Origin: Colias croceus
Taxonomy: Eukaryota; Arthropoda; Insecta; Lepidoptera; Pieridae
Assembly (NCBI RefSeq): GCF_905220415.1
Contig: NC_059565.1
Span: forward strand, 1,698,501 to 1,762,500
Direction of reading: 5' to 3'
DNA: 64,000 bases
Below the pieces are notes generated by a model. The model was not told the DNA's origin. It made no database searches and saw only the letters and a program-made list of their open reading frames with translations. Positions 36,801-52,600 of this stretch are shown here, in pieces; the first letter of the stretch is position 1, and the number at the start of each line of letters is the position of its first letter. Position numbers and translations under genes: made by a program.

Positions 36801-39800
36801 ACTTACATATAGGTCTACAAACTTTATTATAATAACTACCTACTAACTTGATCACTATGAAATAGTATTTGTTGCTATTTAATTGATAAAAAGAGAAGCA
36901 ATAGTTGAAGGCCTTTCAATAACAAGTGATAACTGCGTTAAAAACAACCGACTTCAAAGTTGCACTTGCAAAATTTACAAATACCTACAGACAAAAATGC
37001 TCATAAAATAAAAACTACTGGGCCTATCCGAATAAAATTTTTATGGGACCAATTCGACACCATCCCGCATCGAACAAAAAAAGAATCACGTAAATCGGTT
37101 CAGAAACCTCGGAGAAATCGGTGTACATACATAAAAAAAAACATACCGGCCGAATTGATAACCTCCTCCTTTTTTTTGAAGTCGGTTAAAAAGGCTAGGA
37201 TCTTAATTAAACGTCTGAATAAGATGACTACGACATATTACCATACTTTACCTTAACATTGATACGACATAATTTTTAGGGTGAAAGGGCCATCGATACA
37301 CGATAACATTGAATAATATTAACCGGTTTAAAACCGGTTCCAGCACCGTGTTATTAAAATATATTATCCATAATTATAATAAAGCGTTGTACGCATATTA
37401 AAACTAGATGGAAAGTGGAAAGTCTGCGCGTGAGCAGTGAAACTAGGAGGCGGTTACATTGAATTGTTAATTTTGAACTGTTCAGTTTTGACCCAAGTTA
37501 CAAGTTAAAGGGTGATTGTGTAGGTATCACGAATCTATACTAATACTAATATTATAAAGCTGAAGAGTTTGTTTGTTTGAACGCGCTAATCTCAGGACTG
37601 GTCCGATTTGAAAAATTCTTTCGGTGTTAGAAGTTCTAATTAGAATTCTAACTTAGAAGTAGCCCGTTTATAGAGGAAGGCTATATATTATATCACCAAC
37701 AGGAGCGGAGCAATGCGGATAAAACCACGGGGAATAACTAGTTGTTGATTATGTTACTGGTAGCCTGTTTACTACGTTTTGATGTATGTTTTCTTGTACC
37801 GATTTTTATCGGACTTATTATATAAGCTGAGCAGAACATATAGCAGAAGTCGTGAAACTTGCTATCCTACTTATTATAATATATAATCTTCTTATATATA
37901 TAAAAATGAATCGCAAAATGTGTTGGTAAGCGCATAACTCGAGAACGGCTGAACCGATTTCGATAATTCTTTTTTTATTATATTCCTTGAAGTACGAGGA
38001 TGAATCTTATGTAGAGAAAACGTAAACATGTACCACGGGCGAAGCCGGGGCGGACCGCTAGTAATATTATAAATGCGTAAGTTTGTGAGGATAGATGAAT
38101 GTTTGTTACTCTTTCACGCAAATACTACTGAACCGCTTACAATGAAAATTGGTATGTAATTGAAGACCCAGAACATAGGCTACTTTTTATCCCCAAATGG
38201 GAACTATGCGGTATTTTCTTTGAAAACGCGGGTGAAGCCGCGAACGAAAAGCTTGTTTCTATATAAGGGCGTAGGTATAATACCTATGACGTTGAAAAGA
38301 ACAATGAGGAATATAATATTATCACGGTGAACGGGTAGCCATTTTGGATTTTTGCAAATTTGGCAGACAAACTGACTGTAGGTCAGGTGGTATCAACTTG
38401 AAGGCTTTTCACCAGTTGAAGATGTATTAAAGTAAATTATGTGAAGCTTTTTACGATTTTAAAATATAATTTATTTTTAAATCGGAAAAAGCTTCACATC
38501 GGGCATTTAAGTTCAAAATCTATAAAATGTAGTGATAGAAATTGGTGCAGCCGTTTTGACATGAAACAAAAAAAAAACGAAGATTTGGTTTCTTGGTTAC
38601 CGTCTACTTGCCTCTAATCCGATCGAATTGTTTCGGGATAAAAACGTTTATAAATACTTATCCTTAAGTTTAGAAGAATTTTCAAAATGTATTCAGCAGT
38701 TTCAGAGATTATTCTTACCAATAATCTTATAGATAAATGTTTTCCTCTTAAACATTACGCTTTAAATGCGAATAAAATAATAATTAAAACAACTATAACT
38801 ATACAACATTGGCTGCACAACCTTAACATTTAGGCTTGGTCAAAGGTCAAGCTATGATTCAGGACCGCACCCTTCGCATAGCCCTTTTTGGGTAAAGGGT
38901 GCTTTATAGGTCACGAATGTGTTTATATTGTTGTCGCATTTCTGTTTTTTTAACTATACTTTTATAAAATATGTTTAAAATAAATTAACATAGTTACCAA
39001 AACTCACAAAGATTTGCCCAGCATGCAAATAAAATAAAATCTACCAAGACATTTCAACATACGCCTACCGCAGTTGAAACGTGTGCGTTACCCAGGCAAA
39101 ATGTTTTGCTTTAGAGAGATGAGACTTAAACAAATAATTAGTGTATCATGAGGAGCAATTTGTTTACTAATAGCAAAATTTGTTTGAATTGTAGTTTTTA
39201 AGTTATTTAAGAAAAACAAATTTTGCTGGAGTAACGTTTGAAACGTTACCCAGGCAAAATCGTCTTTCAAAAATTAGTTTCAGCACGGAACCAAATACAT
39301 GAATAGATAGCTTTTGTTGAGTAGTAAATGTTTATAAATAGCAAAATTTGTGTGTGGTATAGTTCTTTAGTTATTTAAGATTTTGCTGCGGTAACGTTTT
39401 GGGATTTCCCAGATCTCGAAAACGGCTCAACGCAGAAGTTTGAAAAAAATACCAATAAAAGACCTTAATTTGTTTAAATTTGTTTAATCATTAGTTTTTG
39501 ATTTGGTTGACGTAAACCAATGTAATTAAATGGTTTCAAAAATCAGAAGAAGCGGGTTTACATGTAAACCAATACACTTATAACCAAATAAACAGCTGTA
39601 AAAAATACCCGTGGTTCGACGCTTGTTTACAGCAGACATTTTAGATTTCATACTTTACACGTTAAGAAGATAAAAACAAATTTGATTTATTTTAGACTGG
39701 TCGTACTTTAGCGATCGAATACGCAGTTCCCATAACATTAAGAAACATGGCATACTTTAAACAAATTAAAATGATTCATGAAAATTCTTTCCTGTTAATT

Positions 39801-40624
39801 TCAGCCTTGAATTACGGCTCTAATGAAAGTTATCTCAAAAACAAGAATATGTCAGCAATTCTCTAATAAGCCGACCAAATTGAAAAGGTCACGTAAAAGC
39901 GACTGCACCGTACGTATGGGTAATCTTCGCAAATTAGCAGCTTGGTAACCGATGTTTTGTACAGTTAAGCAGAAAAACGTTATTCGTGAAGCCGATTTTT
40001 TAATATTTTTTAAGTGCAGTACAGCATATGAATTAAAACCATTACTTTTCTTCGAACTACATGACATGTCTGTTAACCTGAATGATATACCCATTAATAT
40101 AGAGTTAAATGGCCAACAGTATATGATTTTGGCAGTAATTGATTTTGACCCACCATCAAGTTCCACATTGATTGGACATTACAGAGCATACTGTTACAGA
40201 ACGAAAACTCAACAATATGAATGTTACGATGATCTGTAGGTACTGTAAACTACAGAAATGCAAAAACTCCATAATGCCACATTTGATTATATATTCATTA
40301 GTGTAGGTAATTAAAACGTTAGAGACTGGAAGCATAAAACACATAATTTTATACGGTCCCAATGACCACACAAATTTTATTGAATTAGGTACGAATCTGT
40401 GATTATGAGTGATATTAGTAGTTATTAATGATAAAAACTGTACTGTTTCCTATATTTTTAAATAGGTACATAAGTGTAAAAGTTGTTTATTTTTTATATA
40501 ATTGTTGGAAGATTTTTATTATATTCAGAAATCAGAAATCAGAAATCAGAAATCATTTATTTCAAACACACACAACTCACAAGTACATAATAAACATTAC
40601 AAAGTACGAAGTTTAAAAAATAAG

Positions 40625-40656
<32 letters not shown>

Positions 40657-43600
40657 AAGTAAAGTAAAACAAAATAATTATAAAACCATCAAAATATGTG
40701 AGGTTGCGTGCGCCAAAAAAGGATGCCACTCAGGATATCTGAGCCATAACGCCTCAGCACTGATTTTCAGTGACACCCTTATGACATCCAGATTGTCAGC
40801 CGCTTTGCATGTTAAATACAATTAAAAACAATATATTAAATATAATTTGTGGATATATATTACGGATAAATAAATAAGGTCACCATAACTTACATAAAAT
40901 ACGCTTATATTATTATAGATAACATACAAGGAAAAACTTTAAATAAAACATAAGTATAATATAAGTATAAAGTAATAAAATAAATAAATATTTCAGGACA
41001 TTTTCACACACATAATATTATACTATTAGCACAGACTATTTAGTTAATAGTATTAAGTTCGTTACAGACGCACCGAAAGTTGTTGGACTTGATGCTGTAA
41101 AACAAATCGCCTATATTTTAGACGGAATGTGGTTATTGTTTTTGTATCCCGCAAAGGAGGAGGCAAATTGTTCCAGCATTTCGTTGCGCTGTAACGAAAG
41201 CTGCCTCGAAAAGCTGCCGTATGATGCTTGGGTACCGATAATTTGATTGACGTGTTTCTAGTTTTATAAGATGAATCTGAGTCACCTAACCAGGAAAGTT
41301 TATTGTATAAATAGATAGGAACATTGGAGCGTATCACAGAGAATAGCAAAACCGCAAAGTGCAACTTTCGTCGACTCTCCATGTTCAGTACCTTGGCATC
41401 ATTTAGATAAGGCGTAATATGGCTTCTGGCAGGTATGTTCCAGCAATAGCGAGCGCATGCGTTCTGTACACGCTGGATTGCTTTCCTTGTTCGCGCAAGT
41501 ATGCGCTCGCCATATACAACATCCCCGTAATTAAATTTTGACAAAATTAAAGTATCGCACAGCCTTACCCTTAGCAATGGTGTTATGTGATCTCTGATTC
41601 GATATAACACCTTCAGTCGATAAAAGCAATTAGATATTGTCTTACTTATATGTTTTTCAAACCTGAGAGACTCATCAAAAATAATGCCAAGGTTGCGGGC
41701 TTCCCTTACACGCTCCAATGCACTTCCCTTTATAACTACTGGTTGAAGCAACGATTCTACTTTATTAATAAGGTAGGGAGTACCAAGAATCATAAATTTT
41801 GTCTTTCCTGGATTTAATAACAAACCGTTTTGCTCGGACCAATCTGCTATGCGGTTTAGATCGGAGTTAAGTTTATCAATAGCCAGTTGCGTATCTCCAG
41901 GATGGAAAGAGATGTACAACTGAATATCGTCTGCATAAAGGTGGTACTTGCAGTTGAGCATACAGTTTGTTATGTCCGAAGTATAAAGGATAAAGAGTAG
42001 CGGTCCCAGAATGGATCCCTGAGGTACGCCTCTTGTAAGACGTTTGCGTTGCGAATAACGCGCCTTGCCATCCTCTCCATTGACTACTACAGACTGAAAT
42101 CGCTGACTAAAATAGCTTTCAAACCAAAGTATTGTTATTTTCTCATTTAAAAGTTTTGTGATTATATACATTTTTTATAGAATATGCTCGAAACCGTCCC
42201 TCATAAGGGCAAGAAATATAGGCAAGCCGATAATACATATTTTGTAAAAAAAAACATTAAATGTGCTTTGCACATTACACACACAACGCCGACTCAATTC
42301 CAACTCAAGTCACACTGTGGTATTGAAATATGAGCTTTATGTCGTGTTACTTAGAGTGGATATTTCAACATTAAGTTAAAAGAAGGTTACGACGCTTTGA
42401 CAATGATTGGTTCACGGGTTATCCACCTGTGGCAGTCACATGTAATGTTAAAATATTCACTCTAAGTAACACGTAACAAAACTCAAAAATGTTGATGCTA
42501 AGGCAAAGCAATAGTTACATATAATTTTTATGAGACTGATTTTTTAAATAAAAATAATGAATCTTAACCATTTTATTATTTTAACTAACCTGACCAGAAA
42601 ACTTTTGTATTCAACTGTACTAACAAAACATCTATATTATCCTGTTCATTTCAGATGGTTGCGCTTATGTATGGTGCGGTCGCTTTTATGTGACCTTTTC
42701 AATTTGGTCGGCTCATTAGAGAATTGCTGACATAATCTTGTTTTTGGGATAACTTTCATTAGAGCCGTAATTCAAAGCTGCAATTAACAGGAAGGAATTT
42801 TCAGGAATCATTTTAATTTGTTTAAAGTATGCCATGTTTCTTAATGTTATGGGAACTGCGTATTTGATCGCTAAAGTACGACCAGTCTAAAATAAATCAA
42901 ATTTGTTTTTATCTTCTTAATGTGTAAAGTATGAAATCTAATATTTCTGATGTAAACAAGCGTCGAACCACGGGTATTTTTTACAGCTGTTTATTTGGTT
43001 ATAAGTGTATTGGTTTACATGTAAACCCGCTTCTTCTGATTTTTGAAACCATTTAATTACATTGGTTTACGTCAACCAAATCAAAAACTAATGATTAAAC
43101 AAATTTAAACAAATTGAGGTCTTTTATTGGTATTTTTTTCAAACTTCTGCGTTGAGCCGTTTTCGAGATCTGGGAAATCCCAAAACGTTACCGCAGCAAA
43201 ATCTTAAATAACTAAAGAACTATACCACACACAAATTTTGCTATTTATAAACATTTACTACGCAACAAAAGCTATCTATTCATGTATTTGGTTCCGTGCT
43301 GAAACTAATTTTTGAAAGACGATTTTGCCTGGGTAACGTTTCAAACGTTACTCCAGCAAAATTTGTTTTTCTTAAATAACTTAAAAACTACAATTCAAAC
43401 AAATTTTGCTATTAGTAAACAAATTGCTCCTCATGATACACTAATTATTTGTTTAAGTCTCATCTCTCTAAAGCAAAACATTTTGCCTGGGTAACGCACA
43501 CGTTGAAACCGCGAGGCCTACTGTATACATACTATTTTATAAATCTATACTAGTTATCTATACTTAATATTATAAAGCTGAAGAGTTTGTTTGTTTGAAC

Positions 43601-46600
43601 GCACTAATCTCAGGTACTACTGGTACCATTTGAAAAATCCTTTCGGTGTCAGATAGCCCATTTATCGAGAAAGGCTTATAGGCTTTAAATCATCAAACCA
43701 AGGCCAACAGGAGCGGAGCAATGCGGGTAAAACCGCGGAACACAGCTAGTAGAAAAATATTTCTATATGCGGATATGCCCAGTACAATCATAATATGATT
43801 GCAATGAACTAGTACTGCCGCTCTGGTATAGTCACCTTGACCCATATACGAGTGACGCAGTGCGAATCGGGACTAGATGTTGCAATGTATGGAGTATAAT
43901 TACCTAGTAGATAATTAGTTGGATGCCAAGCTTTAAAAGCTTTTGTTAGTTATAATAATTTAAAAAAAAATATAGTAGATAGTGCTTTGTCTAGCGTCTG
44001 TATTAAGAGTATGCACGGGTTCGAATCCCGAGGCACCATCGAGTTTTTCTTTTCTAAAAAAATAAAAAAGACGTGTGGCACTCGGGGACTGCCGCGGTAA
44101 AGCTATTGCATAGCATGCCTTCAAGCCACACCTCCGAACCCGTCGGAATGGGGAGCGTGAGGTTTTTTCGTTACGGAATTTCTCGATTCGGTCCCCGCGC
44201 TCAAGGCCCGCGATAGAAGCTATGCAATAGCTTAAAAAATATATTGTAGTGTAGTCTAGCGGCTGTGTTTAAGAGCATGCACGGGTTCTAATCCCGAAGC
44301 ACCATCGTGTTTTTCTTTTCTAAAAAAATAAAAATTGAAGTGCGTTTTGCAAAATTAGTTCGCTTAGAATCACCACTATCATCCGTTGTATTTGCCCGTA
44401 CCCTATCTTCCCTCTCCATCTACTGCAGACATGATCAATGATCATGCTGTATAGTGTTTAAATATCAGATTAACACAGCTTTCTGCTATTCTTAGTAAAA
44501 ATAACAATGTTTCTGAGTTTTTCTCCTGCCAACCAACAAAAAATCTTTTCGCTTTACAGAATTTAAACTGGATAGTTAGTGCCTAGTATTACTTAACATA
44601 GAACAAAAAGGTATTATAACAGCTTATTCGCGTTTTTTCCGCTATCCTTCTAAATGTTCCCCTTACAACGTAATTTACCAAGCAAATTTGTCGGTGTGTG
44701 GTGTGGCCGGGGTGTGGTCACCTTGACCCACTTCAGAGTATCGGAGTGACGCATTGCGAATTGGGGATCCGTGGTTACGGTGTGAGTTCCAATGTAGGAA
44801 TGCTTTTTGCATAGATAAATGCTTGGTTTTAGAAGAGAATGATTATGTCCAGATTATGTCAGACTGGGCAGTGCGCGCAGTGCTTTATCGAGATTAAGTA
44901 ATGAAGGAAAGAGCCTGTGTGCCGAGCACACGTGTCAGAAGTGAAACTTCTTTAAAAAGATTGAAAGATAACAATTGTCGCCTTGCTCCATGGATTGACG
45001 GTATTGCCATGAAGCGACCTTGAAAATGTACAAAACAACTGCTTAACAAATTATTGATTATTTTTTCAAATCGGACCAGTAGTTCCTGAGATTAGCGCGT
45101 TCAAACAAACAAACTCTTCAGCTTTATAATATTAGTAGGGATGTAACGATACATGATTTTGCCGATACGATACCGATACCGATATTTGTAGTAATGTATC
45201 GGCGATACCGATACCGATACCGATATCGATGGCTTGGTAGAAAAATAAATAGTGAATTATTCATAAAAAGTTACCAACATTTAACAGAGACTCAACTGTT
45301 AATCGTATTCTTTTAAATAAAAATGCCAAAACAAAAAACAACAACACCATTTATTTTAGTATTATTATTTTACAAAGTCAGTTAAACTTTAAGTAATACA
45401 CATACAATCAGTACCTAATAAAAGTTTACTATTGGTAGAGTTTTTTCAGAAAACAAACTGCGCACACGCGGGCGGCCTCCCGCATCGTTCATTGGGCGCG
45501 TTTTTTTGAATTGTTTGATATCGGTATCGTTTGTTTTATTATCGGCGATACCGATATATCGGCTTGCCGATTAATCGGCCGATATATCGGTATCGGTATC
45601 GGTATCGTTACATCCCTAAATATTAGTATAGTCTATAGAGTATAGACTATAGATTATTCATCTTATCTGTATCACTGTAGCTTTCACACCGTAGCGTATA
45701 TCTGTTTAAGCAGACTTAAATTTAAATTTATTAGATTATGGTTTATATTTTAGGCTACTTTTACTGGAGTACCTCAAGAATGATTCTCGGGCTAGTCTTT
45801 ATATATACCTACTAGACTTCCAGACGTCCATCCGCAGCTTCGCCCGCGTTTTCAAAGAAGAATCCGCATAGTTTCCGTTCACGGAAAAGCCTATGTCTAA
45901 TTCTGGGTCTTCAGCTACATACCAAATTTCATTGTAATCGGTTCAGTAATATTTGCGCGAAAGAGTAACAAACATCCTAACAAACTTTCGCATTTATAAT
46001 ATTAGTAGGATATAACTTTCAAAAATTAAATATAAATAACAAAATACATGTTCAGTAGAACTAGAAGTGGGATGATACATTTCACCAGACGATCCATTTA
46101 CGATTTACCTACACTTGATAGATTTTCAAATAAATGCGTTTTTACCCTTATATTTCACAGCTCACGATAGTTTCCGTGAAATGGGGTGTGGTGAGCACAG
46201 CGTTAAGCCTGATTCCCACGACATGTTTGCTTCACAAACCCGACCGCGCCACACCATACCACATGCCATGGGAATCGGCGCGCTTGTGGTTGTTTGACGA
46301 TGTTTGCCGACGCATGTGCTATCCATCGGAAGTCGGTAAGATCAAAGGTGCGCGCTTGGCGCGGTGCGACGGCGTTGGTCGACGTCCGTCGGGGCTTGCC
46401 GTCTGTAGCGCGTCATTGTTCGGAACCGTACGATAATTATTATTATCGTACAAATACGTCATCTCTTCAACGAGCTGTAATATTTTTATTTATACATAGT
46501 TATGTATTATGTATCATATATGATATGTATGTATGTAAGTATATATGTGTATGTATGTGTATTTATAGCATGTATTTATAGATATTGTTTTTACTTATTT

Positions 46601-49600
46601 ATTTATTATTAGGTATCTATTTTTATATATATACGTATATAATATGTATATGTACTTTTTTTTTTCTCCTTTTAAATCAAACACCACCCATCTAATTTTA
46701 ATTAACTTAACGTATCACTTAACATCTTGTAATGACCCACAGATTAGGTAGTAGTAGGAATGACCGTCCACCGTGCTCGCCAGTGCTTGCCATACGCAGA
46801 CATGCCGTGGGAACGCTCAGTTCAAATCGCGACGGACGGCGACATGCGCTTGTCGTCTGCCGATGCTTGTGAAGCAGACATGCCGTGGGAACCCACCTTT
46901 ATTCACAGCCATGCGTGGACTTCCCGGTACAGTCGTGTGGAAATATGAAATCTATTAATTTAATAAACTAAAGAAAATAACTTTGCTGTGCTGAAATATA
47001 ATAATAAACTCTACTCAACCATTTATTTATTTAATTAGACTTCTTCTCGAAGCACTTTTGAATCGTCATTACACATTTAAGTATAACATTTACCACTGAT
47101 TCGAAAAGTAGTATCTACGGAGAAGAACCGGCAAGAAACTCCATAGTTGCTCCATACGTCCTTTTAAAATCATTTCAATATTACATTTAATTTAACACAA
47201 TATTTAACAACATAATACATCATAATATGGCAAAGAACTGTCCTGTGGTTCTTTCGCGACAATCCTCCATGGATTTTCATCGTCCATAGATACCTATTTG
47301 TGTTGTTTTATACATACAAAATTATTACTTCTTGTAATCTAAGTAATACAAACACAGAAAGGTAGCGCTATATCACAAAGTGATCTATTTTTGCAATTTC
47401 TATTATAATTGCAAAGTATTATAAACAATCCAGCAGCAGGCTACATACGTGCAATTCATTAAATTATGGAACGTTTAAATTATGGAATTAAAACATATGT
47501 AGTTAGAAACATTAACGTTTACTGTTTTATTTCATAACAAAATTACAATTTGGAAACTAGTAATTATCAGTTTATGGCTCATCCCAACTAGGATTAATTC
47601 TGCCAACATTTGTACACAAAATATAATCATCATGACTCTTATAAGTGGATTTTATCACAAATTGCTTTCTCTACTCGATGGTACCAGCCGCCACTCAGTC
47701 GCGACCGCGACGGTCGCCTAGACGCATGACGTCATCCCACCTCTAGCTACCCTCGTAGGGTTGCCATCTATAAGTTTTTAGGGTATAGACAAATGTACTG
47801 GAAAAGACAATAAAAATATATGGGTTAGATATATTATGTTAACAGAGTTCCTGGTGGATGATGTTATAGACTAGTTTGCTACCCGTGGTTTTTCTCGTTT
47901 AATTTATGTCAAAATACTCATCTTCAATTATGAATTTCGGCTTTCCACATCCTATTGCAATTTGCAACTATTGCAGTTTTGAGCTCGCAAAAATTAAGTT
48001 TGTTATCACCTGTCTGTATGATCAAAATGTAAAACAATAGTTGCAGTATAAGAATGGTAACTACATGTATAATATTATTCCTGATGTAAGAATGCATATG
48101 TTTACGTGAAAAAAACCGCATCAAAATCCGTTGCGTTCCTAGTTTTAAAGATTTAAGTATACAAATGGACATAGGGACAGAAAAAGCCACTTGTTTTATA
48201 TACTATTTAGTGATTTTTGGAAGCTAAGGACGAGCCAGATGAGCCTATTCAGATTCACTTAATAAAATAATCATTCTTTGCATTATTTCTAAACCCTATA
48301 GTTATGTGATAAAATAAAATATTTACCTGAATTCGGTTACATAGTGCAATTGGCAACCCTCCGATCAGGGGCGGCATAGGTGACAATAGCTGTAGTCTGC
48401 CGCGCACTTCCGGGGTTTTTAATAAAAAAAATTTGTAGTTTATTTTTTAAAACTATGTCTCGTGCCTACCGATGCGTTGGGGTGGATTGGTTTTAATTTT
48501 GAATTTACAATTTTGTATTGTTAGTTTTAATGGAAGTATTTTCGGTTGTTGATAAAAATGTTGAATATTGATATTTTACCGTTATGGAAAGAGTTTTTAT
48601 TCTAAAGATTAATTAATTATTTATGTATTGTTTAATAAAAGTAATATTCCACAATACATAGAAACTTAGCATAGAAATATAATAAAATTGTCCGATAATA
48701 TGTGTTGCATGTAATTAATTAATTATAATGAATTACATAAATTATCTAAGAGCCAGCGCGCACGAGCAACTTTGTCTCCGCAACTATTTTGTCTCTCCAC
48801 CCATGGGCTAGTATGAAAGTGCGCGCACGTAGCGACGCAACTCCCCATACAATTGATGGGAGAGACAAAATAGTTGCGGAGACAAAGTTGCTCGTGCGCG
48901 CTGGCTCTTATTGAATTAATGTTTATAAATATGTATTTATTTTTCATTTAACATCGACGTTGAAGATATCTTGAAGATTTTCGCAGGGGTAAGCACAGCC
49001 CGGCTAGCTCAGTCGGTAGAGCATGAGACTCTTAATCTCAGGGTCGTGGGTTCGAGCCCCACGTTGGGCGGCAAGCTTTTTTATTTTTTTTTTTATACTT
49101 TTTAACGCATTTATTTATTATTGCCATTATTTTCAATTTAATACGGTAATTGATTGTTATCGTATTTATTTTCGTAATTATTTGTAAGTTTTATTGTAAT
49201 AACTTATTTATTTGGGAGAGCTTTTTTAAGTATCTATGACTTCTGAATTTTTCCTTAGCTACTTATAAGCGTCTATACTCTATATTATAAAAAATATCGA
49301 TGTTTAGCCAAAAATATTCCCATCACTGACCACATGCTGTGTTTCAAACATTTTTAGCTTCACATTGTAATTAATTATAAACACGTGTTTTTATAGCGTT
49401 ATTTATTGGCTATGGGCTGATTCTTAATGTACTTAGAATAGATTTTTTTACGTTTTTTATGTATCGTATTTTTATATTTATTTAGCAATACAAATTATTA
49501 TTTAACATTAAAATTTAAAAGTAAAGTTTTAGCGAAAGTGTAGTGTCGTGTGCGGTTTCACCCGCGGGTAATATTATTAAGTACATATTTCTATTTGGTG

Positions 49601-52600
49601 TATATTTATATAATTATGATGTATAAAGGTTATATTATAACCTATATTACTGTTGAATAAACCAAATCCACGTAGTTATAAGCTTTTTCGTGAAGGATAA
49701 CAATTAACAAACATACACCCTCACATTTATAATATTAGTAAGTATCATAATTATTGTAATGTTCATAGAAATATTCAAATTAGAATAGGATGTAGTAATT
49801 AAGCTGTCAATTTTTAAAAGCTTAAATAAAATGTCGGAGGTGAAAGCTAGAATTTGTCAAATATTTCTTTCCGCAAAAGAATAATTTTGCTCTGCCATTA
49901 ATTTGCAATGTGACATACGAAGACGTGTTTAGACTTTAAATGTAGGGTTGTCACAATTCAATGTTCAATTTTAATACAATTTATTTAGGTGCATATATTT
50001 CCTCCAAATAATATAATTGTAAGTACTTACTTATTGAATAAGTGTATATAATATATTCGAATATTCATTTCAAATGAAACTAAACGTTATAAATCATAAT
50101 ATGATCAGAACACATTGATTCGTTTGTAAAAGTCGATCAAATGTTTTGGAGTATCGATTAAATGTTTTGTAGTAGGTATGTAATATTGCATATCTTAAAG
50201 ACTAATAAGTATGTTTAAAGCGAAGGCCCTGCGTTCGTTCACTGGTTGGCCTTTAATTTTCTCCAAGCTGGCAGCCCTGGCATTTCTGCGGCAGTGAAAA
50301 TAATAATTGTAATGCCGGCCTCGGTGCTTCTCAAAATAGTGTCGCTTTCGTTGTCGTGAGAAATGTGTATAACTATTATGATTTGTATGTTGTGTGGTAA
50401 AGGTCAATTTTATATAGAGAACGGGTATGTCACGATGTTTTAGTAACGGTTAATGGTTGAAACTTGAACTTAATACTTATACAGATGATGATGATGATGA
50501 TACAGATGATGACAGATGATACAGATAACTTAATACTTATCAAATTATAGTAAATTTTTGTATGCGTTGGTATGTATGTTCTCCAGCTTTGTCTAAACTT
50601 AACAAATTAAATAATAAACTTCCCCGAGAACCACGCTAACGCATTGTGAAACCCAATGAAAATCGGTGCTGTAGATTTTGAGTTTATCGCTAACAGACGG
50701 ACAGATTATAATTTAAAATAGTATGTAGTGATAACTGATAGTAATAACTAGACTGTAAACTAGGCATTGAAATAATCCATCCTCGATGATAATGTGATTG
50801 TGATTGTATTTTAAAATACTTATAATATATTGCAAGAACCTCTGACGCATATCAAAATGGTCGATATAGTTATCAAATGTATTCCCGTGCGGAAACCAAG
50901 GTCCTTTTATTTTTGCTTCGGAATCTTGTCAGTTATAAGCGACTTCAGAACGATATAAAATTTTAAGAATACATTATTATTATAAATATGAACACACATT
51001 TTGTATTGTATTAGGTACCATTACCATTTATTCTTACACTCAAACCATGATGACAAAAATGCATATTTTTATTTTTTAGTACACTTATTATTATATACAC
51101 ATATATATATTCCATTTTTTTTTAATCTGGCTGTATGAAGTGCGCGACAAAGCGTACGCGTTGCGCGATTTAAAAAAAATCACCTTCCCGCCAAGTTCAT
51201 TGTCATTTCCGTTAGCTGTCAATTAACAGCGGCCATGTTTAATGGCGACGCTCAATCAGTGACGTTTGTGATTTGTGGTGTATTGTGTGGAATAAGTACC
51301 TTTTAATTAATAATGAATTGAATTGATGAGTTGAAGAGGTTTAGTATGAAATGAAGGAGAAGTGGTAATTAGGCCTATTGGCACTATTGGCGAATATTAT
51401 TAGAACGCAAAAACAGTTATCTTGTGTGAAAAGTAACTTTTTTGTTTCAGGTTTTGCCTTTGATTTTAGTTTACAGGTTTTTTTTTTGTTAGCTCTTAGT
51501 ATATTATGCATTCACTTCATAACTATACAAAATTAAGATAATACTGCAAGTTTGATTATTTAAAGATTCTCCAATAAATAAATATATTATACCTACATCT
51601 ATTTATCAGGTGTATCTTGATTGTTGTTGCATTTTTAGTTTTTATGTAACCTAAATATAATATAGTTTTTATGTATATAATTTACGCAACTTATAATTTC
51701 AAGACATCCCACACATAATTTATAAGTTCAGGTAGCCAGTTTTCGTACGGTCCGTATTGAATAGAATAAAAAGCACGGTGTGACCTTACCGCTAAGGTCA
51801 GCCATCGAACCTGGATAACGGCATGCGTTGTATCGCTAGTTATGGTCAAATGTTGAATTGTGTGGGGAATTGGAAAGTATTATGGGTTACTTTTTGGTCA
51901 TGTTCTTTAGGAACGTGTTGTAGCTATGTGTAGGTTTTTGTTGGTTGTGTTGTTTGCGTGGTCATCAGCCCCCCAGTGGCTTTCTATTAGCTTAAAGTTT
52001 GATAGAATAGACTATGAATGTATGAGATTGACGTAAGCTGGAGATACGTTTATCCACTTGTCTAACCCCCCAGGTTTTAAAGAGTTTACGATTTTGAGTA
52101 AACATTGCTGCGACAAAATGTCAAAATCTATTTATTAGCAGTCGTACTTAGGTAGGTACTTAAGATTTCCTGCTACAAAAGACTTGACTTTTTGAAAGCG
52201 ATGATCTTCAAAAATGTGGTTTGATATTTCATGGTTGTAAATAAGAATGTAAATTCATTTGTAAATTGTAATACATATGTATTTTCTAATTATTAACCGC
52301 TCACTATGTACCTATAGGTATATAAATGATTTATAGTTTATACGAGTAACAATGTTAACTAAAAATCCATTGCATACCCTAATAGTACGAAAGAACAATG
52401 TAATAATACAGTATATAAACATGCACACGTATCCCGAAAGTAGATCAAACGATACACTGTACACATCCTACAATTATATCCCCCATATACCTAATTTCGT
52501 CCTCATTACAAAGGTGGAGATTACGCAGTTATATTAGCTAAACGACGAACCAGGGTAGTACTGTGCAGTATTATAATGGGGCCCTATTTTAGGATACAAA